From positions 1-45,361 of the forward strand of contig JAISMX010000055.1 in the NCBI GenBank assembly GCA_031276515.1: a DNA stretch of 45,361 nt, written 5' to 3'. The notes beneath the pieces were generated by a model, which did no database searches, was not told where the DNA came from, and saw only the letters and a list, made by a program, of their open reading frames with translations. The DNA is from Eubacteriales Family XIII. Incertae Sedis bacterium. GTDB lineage: Bacteria > Bacillota > Clostridia > Peptostreptococcales > Anaerovoracaceae. The position numbers and the translations under genes are program-made. Positions 16,986 through 25,705 of this stretch are shown in pieces (the first letter of the stretch is position 1; the number at the start of each line of letters is the position of its first letter).

Positions 16986-18268
16986 CCGTATTGCTGATTT
17001 CCCTGCTCGTTCTGCTGCTCCTCAACGTACCCATCGGCGTCTGTTTGGGCGCGGCGGCGGCGCTGGCTCTGGCCTATCAGGGCAATGTGGATCTGATGGT
17101 CGTGGCGCAGAGGATGGTTCGTTCCATCGATTCCACCACGCTCTTGGCCATACCGCTGTTCATCTTCGCGGGCAAGATCATGGAGCGGGGCGGCATCTCG
17201 CGCCGCTTGGTGGATCTGGCTTATTCGGTCGTGGGTTGGGTTCCGGGATCGCTCGCCATCGTCACCGTGCTGTCCTGCATGTTCTTCGCGGCGCTCTCCG
17301 GCTCCGCGCCCGCCACGGTCATCGCCATCGGCGCGGTCATGGCGCCCATGATGATTTCGGACGGCTATCCCCCCAATTTCTCCGTGTCCATCGCGGCGGC
17401 GGCCGGCTGCATCGGCGTCATCATTCCGCCCAGCATTCCCTTCGTGAATTACGCGGTTTTGACCGGCGTGTCCATCTCGGACATGTTCGTGGCCGGCATC
17501 GTACCCGGTCTGCTCATGGGCTTGGTGCTGATCCTGTACTGCTTCTTTATGGCGAAGAAGCACAAATGGGGGAAGGAATTGCGGCCCTTCCGCTTAAAGG
17601 AATTCCTCGTGGCCTTTCGGCGCTCCGTTTTGGCTCTGCTCATGCCCCTGATCATTCTGGGAGGCATCTATTCCGGCTTTTTCACGCCGACGGAGGCCGC
17701 CTGCGTCGCCTGCGTCTACGGCGTGGTCGTCGCGGCCGTGATTTACAGGGAGATCACCTTCAGGGAGCTCCCGCGCGCCGCGTTCGAGGGCGGTCTCACC
17801 AACGGAATGATCATGCTGATCATCGGCACGGCCGCGATTTTCAGTTGGATTCTGACCACCCAGCAGGTTCCCGTCATGCTGCGGGAGCTCATTATGGGAA
17901 TCACGGACAATCCGCTGGGCATCCTGATGATCCTGAACATCATGCTGCTGATCAACGGCTGCTTCATGGAGCTGACGGCGTCCACCTTCATCTATATCCC
18001 CATCGTCTTCCCTCTGGTGGTCGCGGCGGGCATCGACCCGGTGCAGTTCGGCATCGTGGCTATTTTGAACATGACCTTGGGCCTGCTTACGCCGCCTTTG
18101 GGCGTGAACCTGTTCATCGCCAAGGGCATAGACTCGCGCACGGATTTCAACGGCATCATCAAATCCGTCCTGCCGATGTTCGCGCTCCTGGTCTTTGTGC
18201 TGCTGCTCGTGACGTTCGTTCCGTCGCTGTCCACGGGCTTGATAGATCTGTTGGGTTCCGTCACGTAA
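16979..18268 (+). CDS. TRAP transporter large permease (DctM family)
   Basis: 429 residues, strongly hydrophobic, with the usual DctM length. Family markers include the N-terminal LLLLNVPIGVCLG, LFIFAGKIMERGGISRRLVD, and LGLLTPPLGVNLF near the C-terminus. Together with DctQ it forms the sodium-driven membrane unit that receives ligand from DctP. It overlaps dctQ and is followed 48 bases later by the dehydratase activator. Confidence 0.94.
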   Translation: MLTVLLISLLVLLLLNVPIGVCLGAAAALALAYQGNVDLMVVAQRMVRSIDSTTLLAIPLFIFAGKIMERGGISRRLVDLAYSVVGWVPGSLAIVTVLSCMFFAALSGSAPATVIAIGAVMAPMMISDGYPPNFSVSIAAAAGCIGVIIPPSIPFVNYAVLTGVSISDMFVAGIVPGLLMGLVLILYCFFMAKKHKWGKELRPFRLKEFLVAFRRSVLALLMPLIILGGIYSGFFTPTEAACVACVYGVVVAAVIYREITFRELPRAAFEGGLTNGMIMLIIGTAAIFSWILTTQQVPVMLRELIMGITDNPLGILMILNIMLLINGCFMELTASTFIYIPIVFPLVVAAGIDPVQFGIVAILNMTLGLLTPPLGVNLFIAKGIDSRTDFNGIIKSVLPMFALLVFVLLLVTFVPSLSTGLIDLLGSVT

Positions 18269-18316
18269 AAACCTTTGGCGTGGCGTTTGAGTGGTAACAT
18301 TGCGGAAAGGCGAAGT

Positions 18317-19093
18317 ATGTTTTTGGGCGTGGACATAGGCTCCTCCTCCTCCAAAGCGGTCGTGGTCGACGCGAAACGCAAGGTTTTGGGCGAGCATATC
18401 GTCAATAGGGGAACCGGAAGCGACGGCCCCGAAATCTCCGTGAACGTCGCGCTTGAAATGGCGGGTCTGCGGCGCGAGGACATCAGAAGGTGCGTGGCGA
18501 CCGGCTACGGGCGCATGCGCTACGAGGGCGCGGACAAGCAGATCACGGAAATAAGCTGCCACGCGAAGGGCGTCTATTTCTTGGCGCCCGCCGCGCGCAC
18601 CATCATCGACGTCGGAGGACAGGACGCCAAGGTGATTCGCGTCGCGGAGGGCGGCATGGTTGAGAATTTCGTTATGAACGAGAAATGCGCGGCGGGAACG
18701 GGGCGTTTTTTGGAGGTGATGACCCGCGTATTGGGCTGCGGGATCGACGAGCTGTCCGGCCTCGCGGCGCGCGGCCGAGACGGGGTGGACATCAGCAACA
18801 CCTGCACGGTCTTTGCGGAGTCGGAGGTGATCTCCCGCTTGGCGTCCGGCGCGAGCCGCGAGGATGTGGCGCTGGGGGCGCACGTGTCCGTCGCGCAGCG
18901 CATCGCGGGTCTCTGCGCCCGCACGGGTTTGGCGGACGCCGTCGTCATGACCGGCGGCGTGGCCTTGAACGACAGCGTCGTGTCCGCCATCGAACGCGAG
19001 ATCGGCCGGCCCATCGTGCGTCTCTACGATCCCCAAGGCGCGGGCGCCCTGGGCGCCGCGATTTTCGCGGCGGAAGCGGAAGACGCGCGCTAA
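18317..19093 (+). CDS. 2-hydroxyacyl-CoA dehydratase activator (BadF/HgdC-type ATPase)
   Basis: 258-residue ASKHA-fold ATPase that passes one electron to the dehydratase on ATP hydrolysis. GVDIGSSSSKAVVVD is the first phosphate loop and DVGGQDAKVI the second. Cysteines in NEKCAAGTGRF and NTCTVFAESEV are those that hold the intersubunit [4Fe-4S] cluster in the homodimer. The length matches HgdC/HadI/FldI. I took ATG 18317 because the homologous N-terminus begins there, although the ribosome binding site (GGAAAGGCG) is modest. Its presence makes the dehydratase system complete. Confidence 0.92.
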   Translation: MFLGVDIGSSSSKAVVVDAKRKVLGEHIVNRGTGSDGPEISVNVALEMAGLRREDIRRCVATGYGRMRYEGADKQITEISCHAKGVYFLAPAARTIIDVGGQDAKVIRVAEGGMVENFVMNEKCAAGTGRFLEVMTRVLGCGIDELSGLAARGRDGVDISNTCTVFAESEVISRLASGASREDVALGAHVSVAQRIAGLCARTGLADAVVMTGGVALNDSVVSAIEREIGRPIVRLYDPQGAGALGAAIFAAEAEDAR

Positions 19094-19101
19094 GTGTATT
19101 T

Positions 19102-19147
19102 TGACGCCGCGCAGACCGCGCGGCGTAGCAAAAACAAGTGTTTTTGA
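19102..19147 (+). other. Two hairpins between activator and CoA-transferase
   Basis: ACGCCGCGC (19102-19110) pairs perfectly with GCGCGGCGT (19116-19124). A weaker CAAAAAC/GTTTTTG hairpin follows at about 19130-19147. With no clean T-run after the strong stem this may be a processing or attenuating structure rather than a full terminator. Confidence 0.45.
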
Positions 19148-19166
19148 TAATGAAAGGATTTTGCAG

Positions 19167-20543
19167 ATGGAGACAGTAAGGCAATTGACGGCGGTCCGCG
19201 AATTGAACGCGGAGTACAAGAGAAAGCTCGTAAGCGCGGACGAGGCGGTCAAGTCGGTGAAATCCGGCGACCGCGTGCATTACGGCTTGTTTTGCGGCAT
19301 CGTGCGCGATTTGGACATCGCCTTGGCCAAGCGAACGGAAGAGCTGCGGGATGTGGAAGTATGCGATACCATTTGGGCCTACGGCGAACCGCCCGCCATA
19401 TTGAAAGCGGATCCGGACGCGAAGCATTTCAAGTACATGAGCACGCATATGAGCGCCATGGATCGCAAAATGAACAAAGAGGGGAGATGCTGGTTCATCC
19501 CCGTGCAATTCCGCGAAAACACGAAGCTGTGGGCGGAAAACGTCGGAAAGATCGATGTGGCCATGCTGCAGACCGCGCCCATGGATCGCTTCGGCTATTT
19601 CAATCTGGGGCCGCAGGTCGCCGAGTATTGGGGTATTTTTTCCAAGGCCAAGCGCATCATCGTGGAGGTCAACGAAAATCAACCCATCACGCACGGCATC
19701 GAGAACGCCGTTCACATCAGCATGGTGGATCAGATCGTGGAAGGCTCGAACCGGGCGCTGCCCAATCTCGTCGCCAAGCCGGCCACCGAGATCGAAAAAA
19801 AGATTGCGGCGCATGTCGTGGAGCGCATTTCGAGCGGAAGCACCCTTCAGCTCGGCATAGGCGGCATGCCCAATTACGTCGGCTCCATGATCACGGACTC
19901 GGACATCAACGACCTGAGCGTTCACACGGAGATGTTCGTGGACGCCTACGTGCATCTGTACAACGCGGGAAAGATCACGGGCAACAAGAACCTCCACAGG
20001 GGCAAGATGGTGTTCACCTTCGCGATGGGTTCGCAGGACGTGTACGATTTTCTGAATGACAATCCCATGGGTTGCGTCGGTCCCGTCGATTACGTGAACG
20101 CGCTCGATATCATCGCCGCCAACGACAAGGTCGTTTCCATCAACAGCTGCTTGCAGGTGGATCTCTTTGGGCAGGTCAATTCGGAATCGTCGGGCTTGCA
20201 GCACATAGGCGGCACGGGCGGACAGCTCGACTACGTGATGGGCGCCTTCCAGTCGCGGGGCGGCCAGAGCTTTCTCTGTACGCCTTCCGTTCGGCAAAAC
20301 AAGGACGGGAGCGTCGAGTCGCTGATTGTCGCGCGCCTGCCCGAGGGCTCCATCGTTTCCACGCCGAGAAGCGCGACGCACTACGTGGTGACGGAATACG
20401 GCGCCGTCAATCTGAAGGGCAAGTCCACGTGGGAACGCGCGGAGTTGCTGATCTCCGTCGCGCATCCGGATTTCAGGGACGAGCTGGTGCGGGAGGCGGA
20501 GTCTATGGGGATTTGGAAGAACAGCAGCAAGGTTCTTATATAG
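19167..20543 (+). CDS. CoA-transferase (acetyl-CoA hydrolase / 4-hydroxybutyrate CoA-transferase family)
   Basis: 458 residues, two-domain family I CoA-transferase. It moves CoA from a donor such as acetyl-CoA to a carboxylic acid. LGIGGMPNYVG is the CoA-binding glycine loop; HTEMFVDAY is the segment which in 4-hydroxybutyrate CoA-transferases carries the catalytic glutamate; HIGGTGGQLDYVMGA and TEYGAVNLKGKS are typical C-terminal motifs. The ATG at 19167 follows AAAGGA. Between dehydratase activator and aminotransferase it most likely makes the 2-hydroxyacyl-CoA substrate of the dehydratase (inference from context). Confidence 0.9.
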   Translation: METVRQLTAVRELNAEYKRKLVSADEAVKSVKSGDRVHYGLFCGIVRDLDIALAKRTEELRDVEVCDTIWAYGEPPAILKADPDAKHFKYMSTHMSAMDRKMNKEGRCWFIPVQFRENTKLWAENVGKIDVAMLQTAPMDRFGYFNLGPQVAEYWGIFSKAKRIIVEVNENQPITHGIENAVHISMVDQIVEGSNRALPNLVAKPATEIEKKIAAHVVERISSGSTLQLGIGGMPNYVGSMITDSDINDLSVHTEMFVDAYVHLYNAGKITGNKNLHRGKMVFTFAMGSQDVYDFLNDNPMGCVGPVDYVNALDIIAANDKVVSINSCLQVDLFGQVNSESSGLQHIGGTGGQLDYVMGAFQSRGGQSFLCTPSVRQNKDGSVESLIVARLPEGSIVSTPRSATHYVVTEYGAVNLKGKSTWERAELLISVAHPDFRDELVREAESMGIWKNSSKVLI

Positions 20544-20588
20544 GTTGATTGAAGCTTTGAACGGTTACGAAAAAAGGGGAGGTACGGT

Positions 20589-21878
20589 ATGAGCATGAAA
20601 TTTCAGGATTATGAAAAGTATTTGAGCCCGGCGCTTTCGAAGACCACGGACTTGGTCGTTGAAAGCGGCAAGGGCTGCTATGTGACCGACGTAAACGGCG
20701 ACGTCTATCTCGACTTCGTGCAGGGCATCGCGGTCAACGCCTTCGGCCACAGCTATCCGAAGATCGTCGACGCGATGAAGGCGCAATTGGACAAATTGAC
20801 GGACGCGTCCTTCAATCTGGTCAATTATCCGACGACGCTCAAATTCGCCGAGCGGCTCGCCGAAACGACACCCGGGGATCTGAACTGCGTGTTTTTCAGC
20901 AACAGCGGGGGCGAGGCCTGCGACGCGGCGCTCAAGCTGGCAAGGGCGTACACGGAGCGCCCCTGCATCATAGCCTTCAGGGGTTCCTTTCACGGCAGAA
21001 CCTTGGGCGCCACCAGCGTGACGGCTTCTTCCTCCAAGTACAGGAAGCATTATGAGCCGCTCGTCGGCGGCGTGCATTTCGCGCCCTACCCCTCTCCCTA
21101 TCGCTGGGGTTACGCCGAGCGCCAAGTCGATCCCGAAACCTGCGCGGCCGAAGCCCTGGGAGAAATACAGAAGATCTTCGATTATCTCGCGGCGCCGGAG
21201 GACGTGGCGGCCGTCATCATAGAGCCCGTCATGGGCGAGGGCGGCTACATCGTTCCTCCAACGAGCTTCATGAAGGGCCTGCGCGAGCTCTGCACGAAGC
21301 ACGGTATCCTGCTCATCTTCGACGAGGTGCAGTCCGGCTACGGCAGGACGGGCAAAATGTGGGCGAGCGAGCATTTCGGCGTCGTGCCGGACATCATGAC
21401 CTCGGGAAAGGCCATCGCCGGCGGCTTCCCCATGTCGGCCATCATCAGCACGCGGGAGATCATGTCCAAGTGGCTCCCCGGCATGCACGGCTCCACCTTC
21501 GGCGGTCATCCCGTGGCCGCGGCGGCCGCCCTGGCCGTGCTGGACGCCATGAAGGAGGAAGGCATACCGGAAAACGTCAACAAGATGGGCGAATACCTGC
21601 GGGGAAGGCTCACCGAGCTGCAGAGGAAATTCCCGGTCATGGGCGATGTGCGCGGACTGGGGCTCATGACGGCGGTGGAATTCATCCACCCCGAGGACAG
21701 ACGCCCCAACGGCGAGGCTTTTTCCAAGCTGCGCAAGTACGCGCTCGACAACAAGCTCCTGCTCCTCGGCTGCGGGGTGTACGGAAACGGATTGCGCTTC
21801 GCGACGCCGCTGAACGTCACGAAGGAGGAGTTGGATAAGGGTTTGGCGATTATAGAAAGCGGCCTCGGCGAACTATAA
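20589..21878 (+). CDS. Class III aminotransferase (PLP)
   Basis: 429-residue pyridoxal-phosphate enzyme of the 4-aminobutyrate/acetylornithine/omega-amino acid aminotransferase class. FDEVQSGYGRTGKMWA is the cofactor-binding aspartate region and TSGKAIAGGFP carries the Schiff-base lysine; SNSGGEACDAALKLAR binds the phosphate. It converts an amino acid or amine to an oxo acid or aldehyde; the amino donor cannot be told. GGGGAGG precedes the ATG. It is the last gene of the sigma-54-driven operon and supplies a transamination step for the 2-hydroxyacid route, though this class prefers omega-amino groups. Confidence 0.92.
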   Translation: MSMKFQDYEKYLSPALSKTTDLVVESGKGCYVTDVNGDVYLDFVQGIAVNAFGHSYPKIVDAMKAQLDKLTDASFNLVNYPTTLKFAERLAETTPGDLNCVFFSNSGGEACDAALKLARAYTERPCIIAFRGSFHGRTLGATSVTASSSKYRKHYEPLVGGVHFAPYPSPYRWGYAERQVDPETCAAEALGEIQKIFDYLAAPEDVAAVIIEPVMGEGGYIVPPTSFMKGLRELCTKHGILLIFDEVQSGYGRTGKMWASEHFGVVPDIMTSGKAIAGGFPMSAIISTREIMSKWLPGMHGSTFGGHPVAAAAALAVLDAMKEEGIPENVNKMGEYLRGRLTELQRKFPVMGDVRGLGLMTAVEFIHPEDRRPNGEAFSKLRKYALDNKLLLLGCGVYGNGLRFATPLNVTKEELDKGLAIIESGLGEL

Positions 21879-21909
21879 TTACCGGCAAAAATGTAAAATT
21901 AAATAGTGC

Positions 21910-21939
21910 TTGACAGGAGAGGATGAATCGCGGTAGAAT
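21910..21939 (+). promoter_or_regulatory. Sigma-70 promoter ahead of TRAP operon 2
   Basis: TTGACA at 21910-21915 and TAGAAT at 21934-21939 with an 18-base spacer, in a locally AT-rich stretch. Transcription would start near 21946, upstream of a terminator hairpin. Confidence 0.65.
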
Positions 21940-21961
21940 TATACCCATAATTCAGGCAACG

Positions 21962-21999
21962 ACGCCGCAGAATGTTTCTCGGCGTTGTTTTTGTTTTTT
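21962..21999 (+). terminator. Terminator in the leader of TRAP operon 2
   Basis: ACGCCG (21962-21967) pairs with CGGCGT (21980-21985), with AGAA/TTCT stacked inside, followed by a T-rich tract to 21999. It lies between a promoter and the dctP2 start, so it could end the aminotransferase transcript, act as an attenuator, or both. Confidence 0.7.
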
Positions 22000-22028
22000 A
22001 TGCGTGTTTGTTAAAAAGGAGGAAGAAA

Positions 22029-23093
22029 ATGAAAAAAGCAGCTGTATGGTTATTGGCGCTCTGCATGGTTTTCGCGTTTGCGGCCTGCGGAGGCGGCGGA
22101 AGCGGAAGCGGAAGCGAGAGCGAAACGGCCGGAGAAGGCGAAGCGACCGCCGAGGGCGGCGAGGAAGCGGCCGTCGAACCCTTGGTGATCAAGGCCGGTC
22201 ATGTGGAAACGGAGGAATCGCCCCTGGGTCAGTCGTTTATCAAGTTTGAGGAGTGGATCGAAGCGGAGTCCGGCGGCGCCATCCAGGTGGATGTCTACGC
22301 GAACGGCGAGCTGGGCGGCGACCGGCAGGTGTTCGAGGCGGTCAACCTCGGCACGGTGCAGCTGACCGTCGGCGGGAATGGCGCGCTCACGCAGTACGAC
22401 GAGAAATTCGCGCTGATGGGTCTGCCCTTCGTGTTCGACGACAAGGAAAAGGAGAACGCGGCCATGACGGGCGCCTTCGGCGACCGGCTCATCGACTGGC
22501 TGGCGGATTACGGCTTCAAGTGCTTCGGCTTCCAGTACGACGGCGCGCGCTCCATATCCAACAACAAGCGCCCCATCAACACGGTGGCCGATATGGAAGG
22601 CCTGAAGATCCGCGTGATGGACTCGGATTTCTACGTTCGCCTGTTCCAGCTTTTCGGCGCGAATCCGACGCCCATGAGCTTCACGGAGATCTACACGGCG
22701 CTCTCGCAGGGTACGGTGGACGGGCAGGACAATCCTCCCAGCCTGACCTACGACAGCAAGTTCACGGAGGTTCAGAAATACTACAGCCTGACGCGGCACA
22801 TCTACGCGGAATCCCCCATCCTCGCGAATCTCGAATGGTGGAACGGGCTTACGGAGGAACAGCGATCCATCCTGAGCGAGGGCATTGAAACCTGGCTGCA
22901 CAGCTGGCAGAGGGAGACGGCCATGAGCCTCGAGGACGAATACGTCCAAAAGATACGCGACGCGGGCGTTGAGGTCAACGAGCTTAGCCCCGAAGGCTTG
23001 CAGAGCTTCAAGGACGCCGCGCAGCCCATCTACGCGGAATATCAGGAGAAACTCGGCGACGTTTACACGGATTTGCTGGATCTTGCCAAATAG
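22029..23093 (+). CDS. TRAP transporter substrate-binding lipoprotein 2 (DctP family)
   Basis: 354 residues; the signal peptide ends at AFAAC (lipidated Cys20), followed by a Gly/Ser/Glu-rich linker. The DctP core shows GLKIRVMDSDFY with the ligand-binding arginine and FTEIYTALSQGTVDGQDNPPS. It is only moderately similar to the first DctP (different ligand-pocket residues), so a different carboxylate is likely. AAGGAGG precedes the ATG. It is separated from its permeases by a 96-base gap with a strong hairpin. Confidence 0.93.
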   Translation: MKKAAVWLLALCMVFAFAACGGGGSGSGSESETAGEGEATAEGGEEAAVEPLVIKAGHVETEESPLGQSFIKFEEWIEAESGGAIQVDVYANGELGGDRQVFEAVNLGTVQLTVGGNGALTQYDEKFALMGLPFVFDDKEKENAAMTGAFGDRLIDWLADYGFKCFGFQYDGARSISNNKRPINTVADMEGLKIRVMDSDFYVRLFQLFGANPTPMSFTEIYTALSQGTVDGQDNPPSLTYDSKFTEVQKYYSLTRHIYAESPILANLEWWNGLTEEQRSILSEGIETWLHSWQRETAMSLEDEYVQKIRDAGVEVNELSPEGLQSFKDAAQPIYAEYQEKLGDVYTDLLDLAK

Positions 23094-23113
23094 TTCCGTT
23101 CTTTCTCGCGTAT

Positions 23114-23138
23114 CCGGCGGGCGCATCGCGCCCGCCGG
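23114..23138 (+). other. Strong hairpin between dctP2 and dctQ2
   Basis: CCGGCGGGCG pairs perfectly with CGCCCGCCGG around a CATCG loop. The lack of a T-run suggests a stabiliser that lets the binding protein be made in excess over the permease. Confidence 0.55.
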
Positions 23139-23189
23139 GCGCGATTTGCTCGTCTCTGCGGCTCGAGGTTCGCCGCAAAGGAGTCGAAT

Positions 23190-23696
23190 ATGGAAAAAAA
23201 ACCGAACAAGTTCTTTTTCATTCTGAATCGCACGGAGGAAATCCTGCTCGTGACGCTGATCTCCATCACCGTCGTGCTTCTGTTTTCGCAGGTGATCATG
23301 CGATACGTATTCAACAATTCCCTTCCGTGGACGGAGGAATTGTCGCGCTATTTGTTCATATGGGAATCGTGGCTCGGAATCAGCATAGGCGCCAAGCAGG
23401 CGAAGCACATCAAGATCGTGATCCTGACGGATCGCTTGAAAGGGATGCTGCGTCCCATCGTTCTGACCGTCGCGGATCTCTTCACGCTGTTCGTGTTGGT
23501 CGTGCTCATAGGCTACGGCTTCGTCTTGACGCAAAAGATTATGGCCATGTCCACGAATTCCTCCGTGCTGCACATACCGATGTGGCTGATCTACGCTTCG
23601 CTCCCGGCGGGCTGCGCGCTCATGACCTTCCGCATCGTGACGGATATCGCGAACCGTCTGCTCGGGCGCGGCGAGCGTCCGGAAGGAGGTGACTGA
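23190..23696 (+). CDS. TRAP transporter small permease 2 (DctQ family)
   Basis: 168 residues with four predicted membrane helices; VIMRYVFNNSLPWTEELSRYLFIW is split by the family's conserved Trp-Thr-Glu-Glu. It works with the DctM protein that starts six bases downstream. AAAGGAG precedes the ATG. Confidence 0.92.
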   Translation: MEKKPNKFFFILNRTEEILLVTLISITVVLLFSQVIMRYVFNNSLPWTEELSRYLFIWESWLGISIGAKQAKHIKIVILTDRLKGMLRPIVLTVADLFTLFVLVVLIGYGFVLTQKIMAMSTNSSVLHIPMWLIYASLPAGCALMTFRIVTDIANRLLGRGERPEGGD

Positions 23697-23701
23697 GCGC
23701 A

Positions 23702-24973
23702 ATGGCGATACTCTTTCTGTTCATCGTGTTCTTCGTCACGATAAGCATAGGCGTTCCCATAGGCTTCGCCATCGGCGGCGCCACGCTGCTCACCTTTATG
23801 ATCTACAGCGAGATGCCGACCATCGTGGTGGCGCAGTTCTCGGTGACGGGGCTCGATTCCTTCCCGATGATGGCCATTCCCTTCTTCATACTGGCGGGCG
23901 CCATCATGGGCGCCGGCGGCGTCGCGAAGCGGCTCATCGACGCGGCCATCGGATTCATCGGCTTTATCACGGGAGGCTTGGGCGCGGTCGTGGCGGTCGC
24001 ATCCATGTTCTTCGCCGCCATCTCCGGCTCGGCGCTGGCCACGGTTTCGGCCATAGGCGGCTTCATGATCCCCGAAATGACGAAGAAGGGCTACGACGTC
24101 GGCTACAGCGCGGCGCTCACCGCCTGCGCCGGCACCATAGGCGTGATCATTCCGCCCAGCATACCCCTCGTCATCTACGGCGTCTGCACGCAGACGTCCA
24201 TAGGCGATCTCTTTCTCGCGGGCATCATCCCCGGAATTCTGATCGGCGTCGGCATCATGATCGCCAACTACTTTGTCTGCAAGAAGCAGGGCTATGGGGC
24301 GAACGAAAAACCGCAGCCGCTCAAACTGTCGCTGAAGAGGCTCTGGGAAGCGAAATGGGCCGTGCTCACGCCGGTCATCATCCTTGGCGGCATTTACGCG
24401 GGCATCTTCACGCCGACGGAAGCTTCCGTCGTCGCGGTCGTCTATTCGGCGGTCATAAGCCTCTTCGTCTATCGCGAAATGAGCTTTAGAATGCTGTACA
24501 AAACCATCGTCAGCACGGCGGTCGTCAACGGAATCACATCCTTTTTGCTCGGGCTGTCCTCCGCGTTCGCGGCCTATTTGAGCCTGGAAAACGTGCCGAA
24601 AATGCTGCTCAACGCGCTGCTCGGCGTCACCGACAACAAATTCCTGCTGCTCCTGCTGATCAACATCGCCCTGCTGCTCATCGGCTGCGTCGTGGACAAT
24701 ATCCCGGCGACGATCATCCTTTCGCCCATATTGCTGCCGGTCGCGGTCAGTCTCGGTCTCACGCCCGTGCAGTTCGGTTTGATCCTGACCGTGAACCTGA
24801 CCATAGGCCTCGTCACGCCGCCCTACGGCTGCAACCTCTTTGTCGCCGCCGCGGTCGCGAACATAAAGATGGAAGTCATGCTCAGGAAGCTGTGGCCTTT
24901 TCTCGTCGCGCTGTTCGCGGTGCTGATGCTGATTACGTATGTGCCGGGCGTCACCACCTTTATTCTCGGCTGA
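23702..24973 (+). CDS. TRAP transporter large permease 2 (DctM family)
   Basis: 423 residues of mostly hydrophobic sequence with DctM markers: FVTISIGVPIGFAIG near the start, FFILAGAIMGAGGVAKRLID, GVIIPPSIPLVIYG and IGLVTPPYGCNLF. It forms the secondary-transport channel with DctQ2. GGAGGTGA precedes the ATG. The gene runs convergently into the XRE-cupin pair across a repeat element. Confidence 0.94.
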   Translation: MAILFLFIVFFVTISIGVPIGFAIGGATLLTFMIYSEMPTIVVAQFSVTGLDSFPMMAIPFFILAGAIMGAGGVAKRLIDAAIGFIGFITGGLGAVVAVASMFFAAISGSALATVSAIGGFMIPEMTKKGYDVGYSAALTACAGTIGVIIPPSIPLVIYGVCTQTSIGDLFLAGIIPGILIGVGIMIANYFVCKKQGYGANEKPQPLKLSLKRLWEAKWAVLTPVIILGGIYAGIFTPTEASVVAVVYSAVISLFVYREMSFRMLYKTIVSTAVVNGITSFLLGLSSAFAAYLSLENVPKMLLNALLGVTDNKFLLLLLINIALLLIGCVVDNIPATIILSPILLPVAVSLGLTPVQFGLILTVNLTIGLVTPPYGCNLFVAAAVANIKMEVMLRKLWPFLVALFAVLMLITYVPGVTTFILG

Positions 24974-24996
24974 CGCGGCGCGTGAGAGGTTCCGAT

Positions 24997-25088
24997 TTGA
25001 GTGGAGCTCACCACTCAGGGCAATACCGTCCCAGGCAGCCCGGCGAACGGTCATTATTTTGTACCCTTGAGTAACAAGAGGTGAGTGG
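24997..25088. repeat. Dispersed intergenic element, copy B
   Basis: The core 25021-25071 matches 8817-8868 (43 of 52 positions). Flanks contain TGAGTGG at both sides and paired CCACTCA/TGAGTGG. It lies between convergent genes, so it might serve as a two-way stop, but no T-run is evident. Confidence 0.6.
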
Positions 25089-25099
25089 CAGCGGCGGAT

Positions 25100-25705
25100 T
25101 CATTTGCGCGCGGGCGCGGACTCCGGTTCGGACGTCTGCGCCAAAAACGGATTGGGATGGCGAACCACCAAGATTTTCGTGATTTGCAGCGTGGAGTTGT
25201 ACCAATTGTGCGGCGTCGTGGAATTGAACAGGAATCCGTCGCCCGCGCGCATGGCGATGATGTCGCCGTGATAATTCACGGTCAGCGAACCTTCCAGCAC
25301 ATAGACGAATTCCTCGCCCTGATGGGAAAACACGTCGCCGTCCGTTGCGTCGAGCCGGGGAAGGAGGATGATGATCTCGGGAAACAGCGCGCTTTCTTTC
25401 AGATGCGCGGATAGATAATGGTGAATGAATTTTTCCGCTTCGACAAGGGAAACGGGCCGCTCGTAGCTTCGGATTATTTTGTCCTTGAAATCGTCTTCCG
25501 GATTGTTGAGAACGCTCAGAAAGTAGTTCAAATCCGTGCCGAGCACGGTCGAAATGTTTCGAAGCGAGTCGATTGCGACCGTCGTCCTGCCCCTTTCGAG
25601 CTGCGACAAAAAGCCTATGGAAAGACCCGTTCTCTGCGCGAGCGCGCGAAGCGTCAAGCGGTTTTTGAGTCGAAGCTTGCGGATTTCTTGGCCGATGTTG
25701 ATCAA
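25100..25705 (-). CDS. XRE-family regulator with C-terminal cupin, downstream gene
   Basis: 201-residue DNA-binding regulator. The N-terminal helix-turn-helix (about 3-58) includes LTLRALAQRTGLSIGFLSQLE; a C-terminal cupin barrel (about 120-190) with HQGEEFVYVLEGSLTV and TTPHNWYN probably senses a small ligand. The start is TTG at 25705: it overlaps the TGA stop of the upstream gene (TTGA) and aligns with the N-terminus of its neighbour. Such regulators often control amine, amino acid or carboxylate catabolism. It shares an operon with its paralogue, 26302 bases and beyond being the common promoter region. Confidence 0.9.
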   Translation of the reverse strand: MINIGQEIRKLRLKNRLTLRALAQRTGLSIGFLSQLERGRTTVAIDSLRNISTVLGTDLNYFLSVLNNPEDDFKDKIIRSYERPVSLVEAEKFIHHYLSAHLKESALFPEIIILLPRLDATDGDVFSHQGEEFVYVLEGSLTVNYHGDIIAMRAGDGFLFNSTTPHNWYNSTLQITKILVVRHPNPFLAQTSEPESAPARK

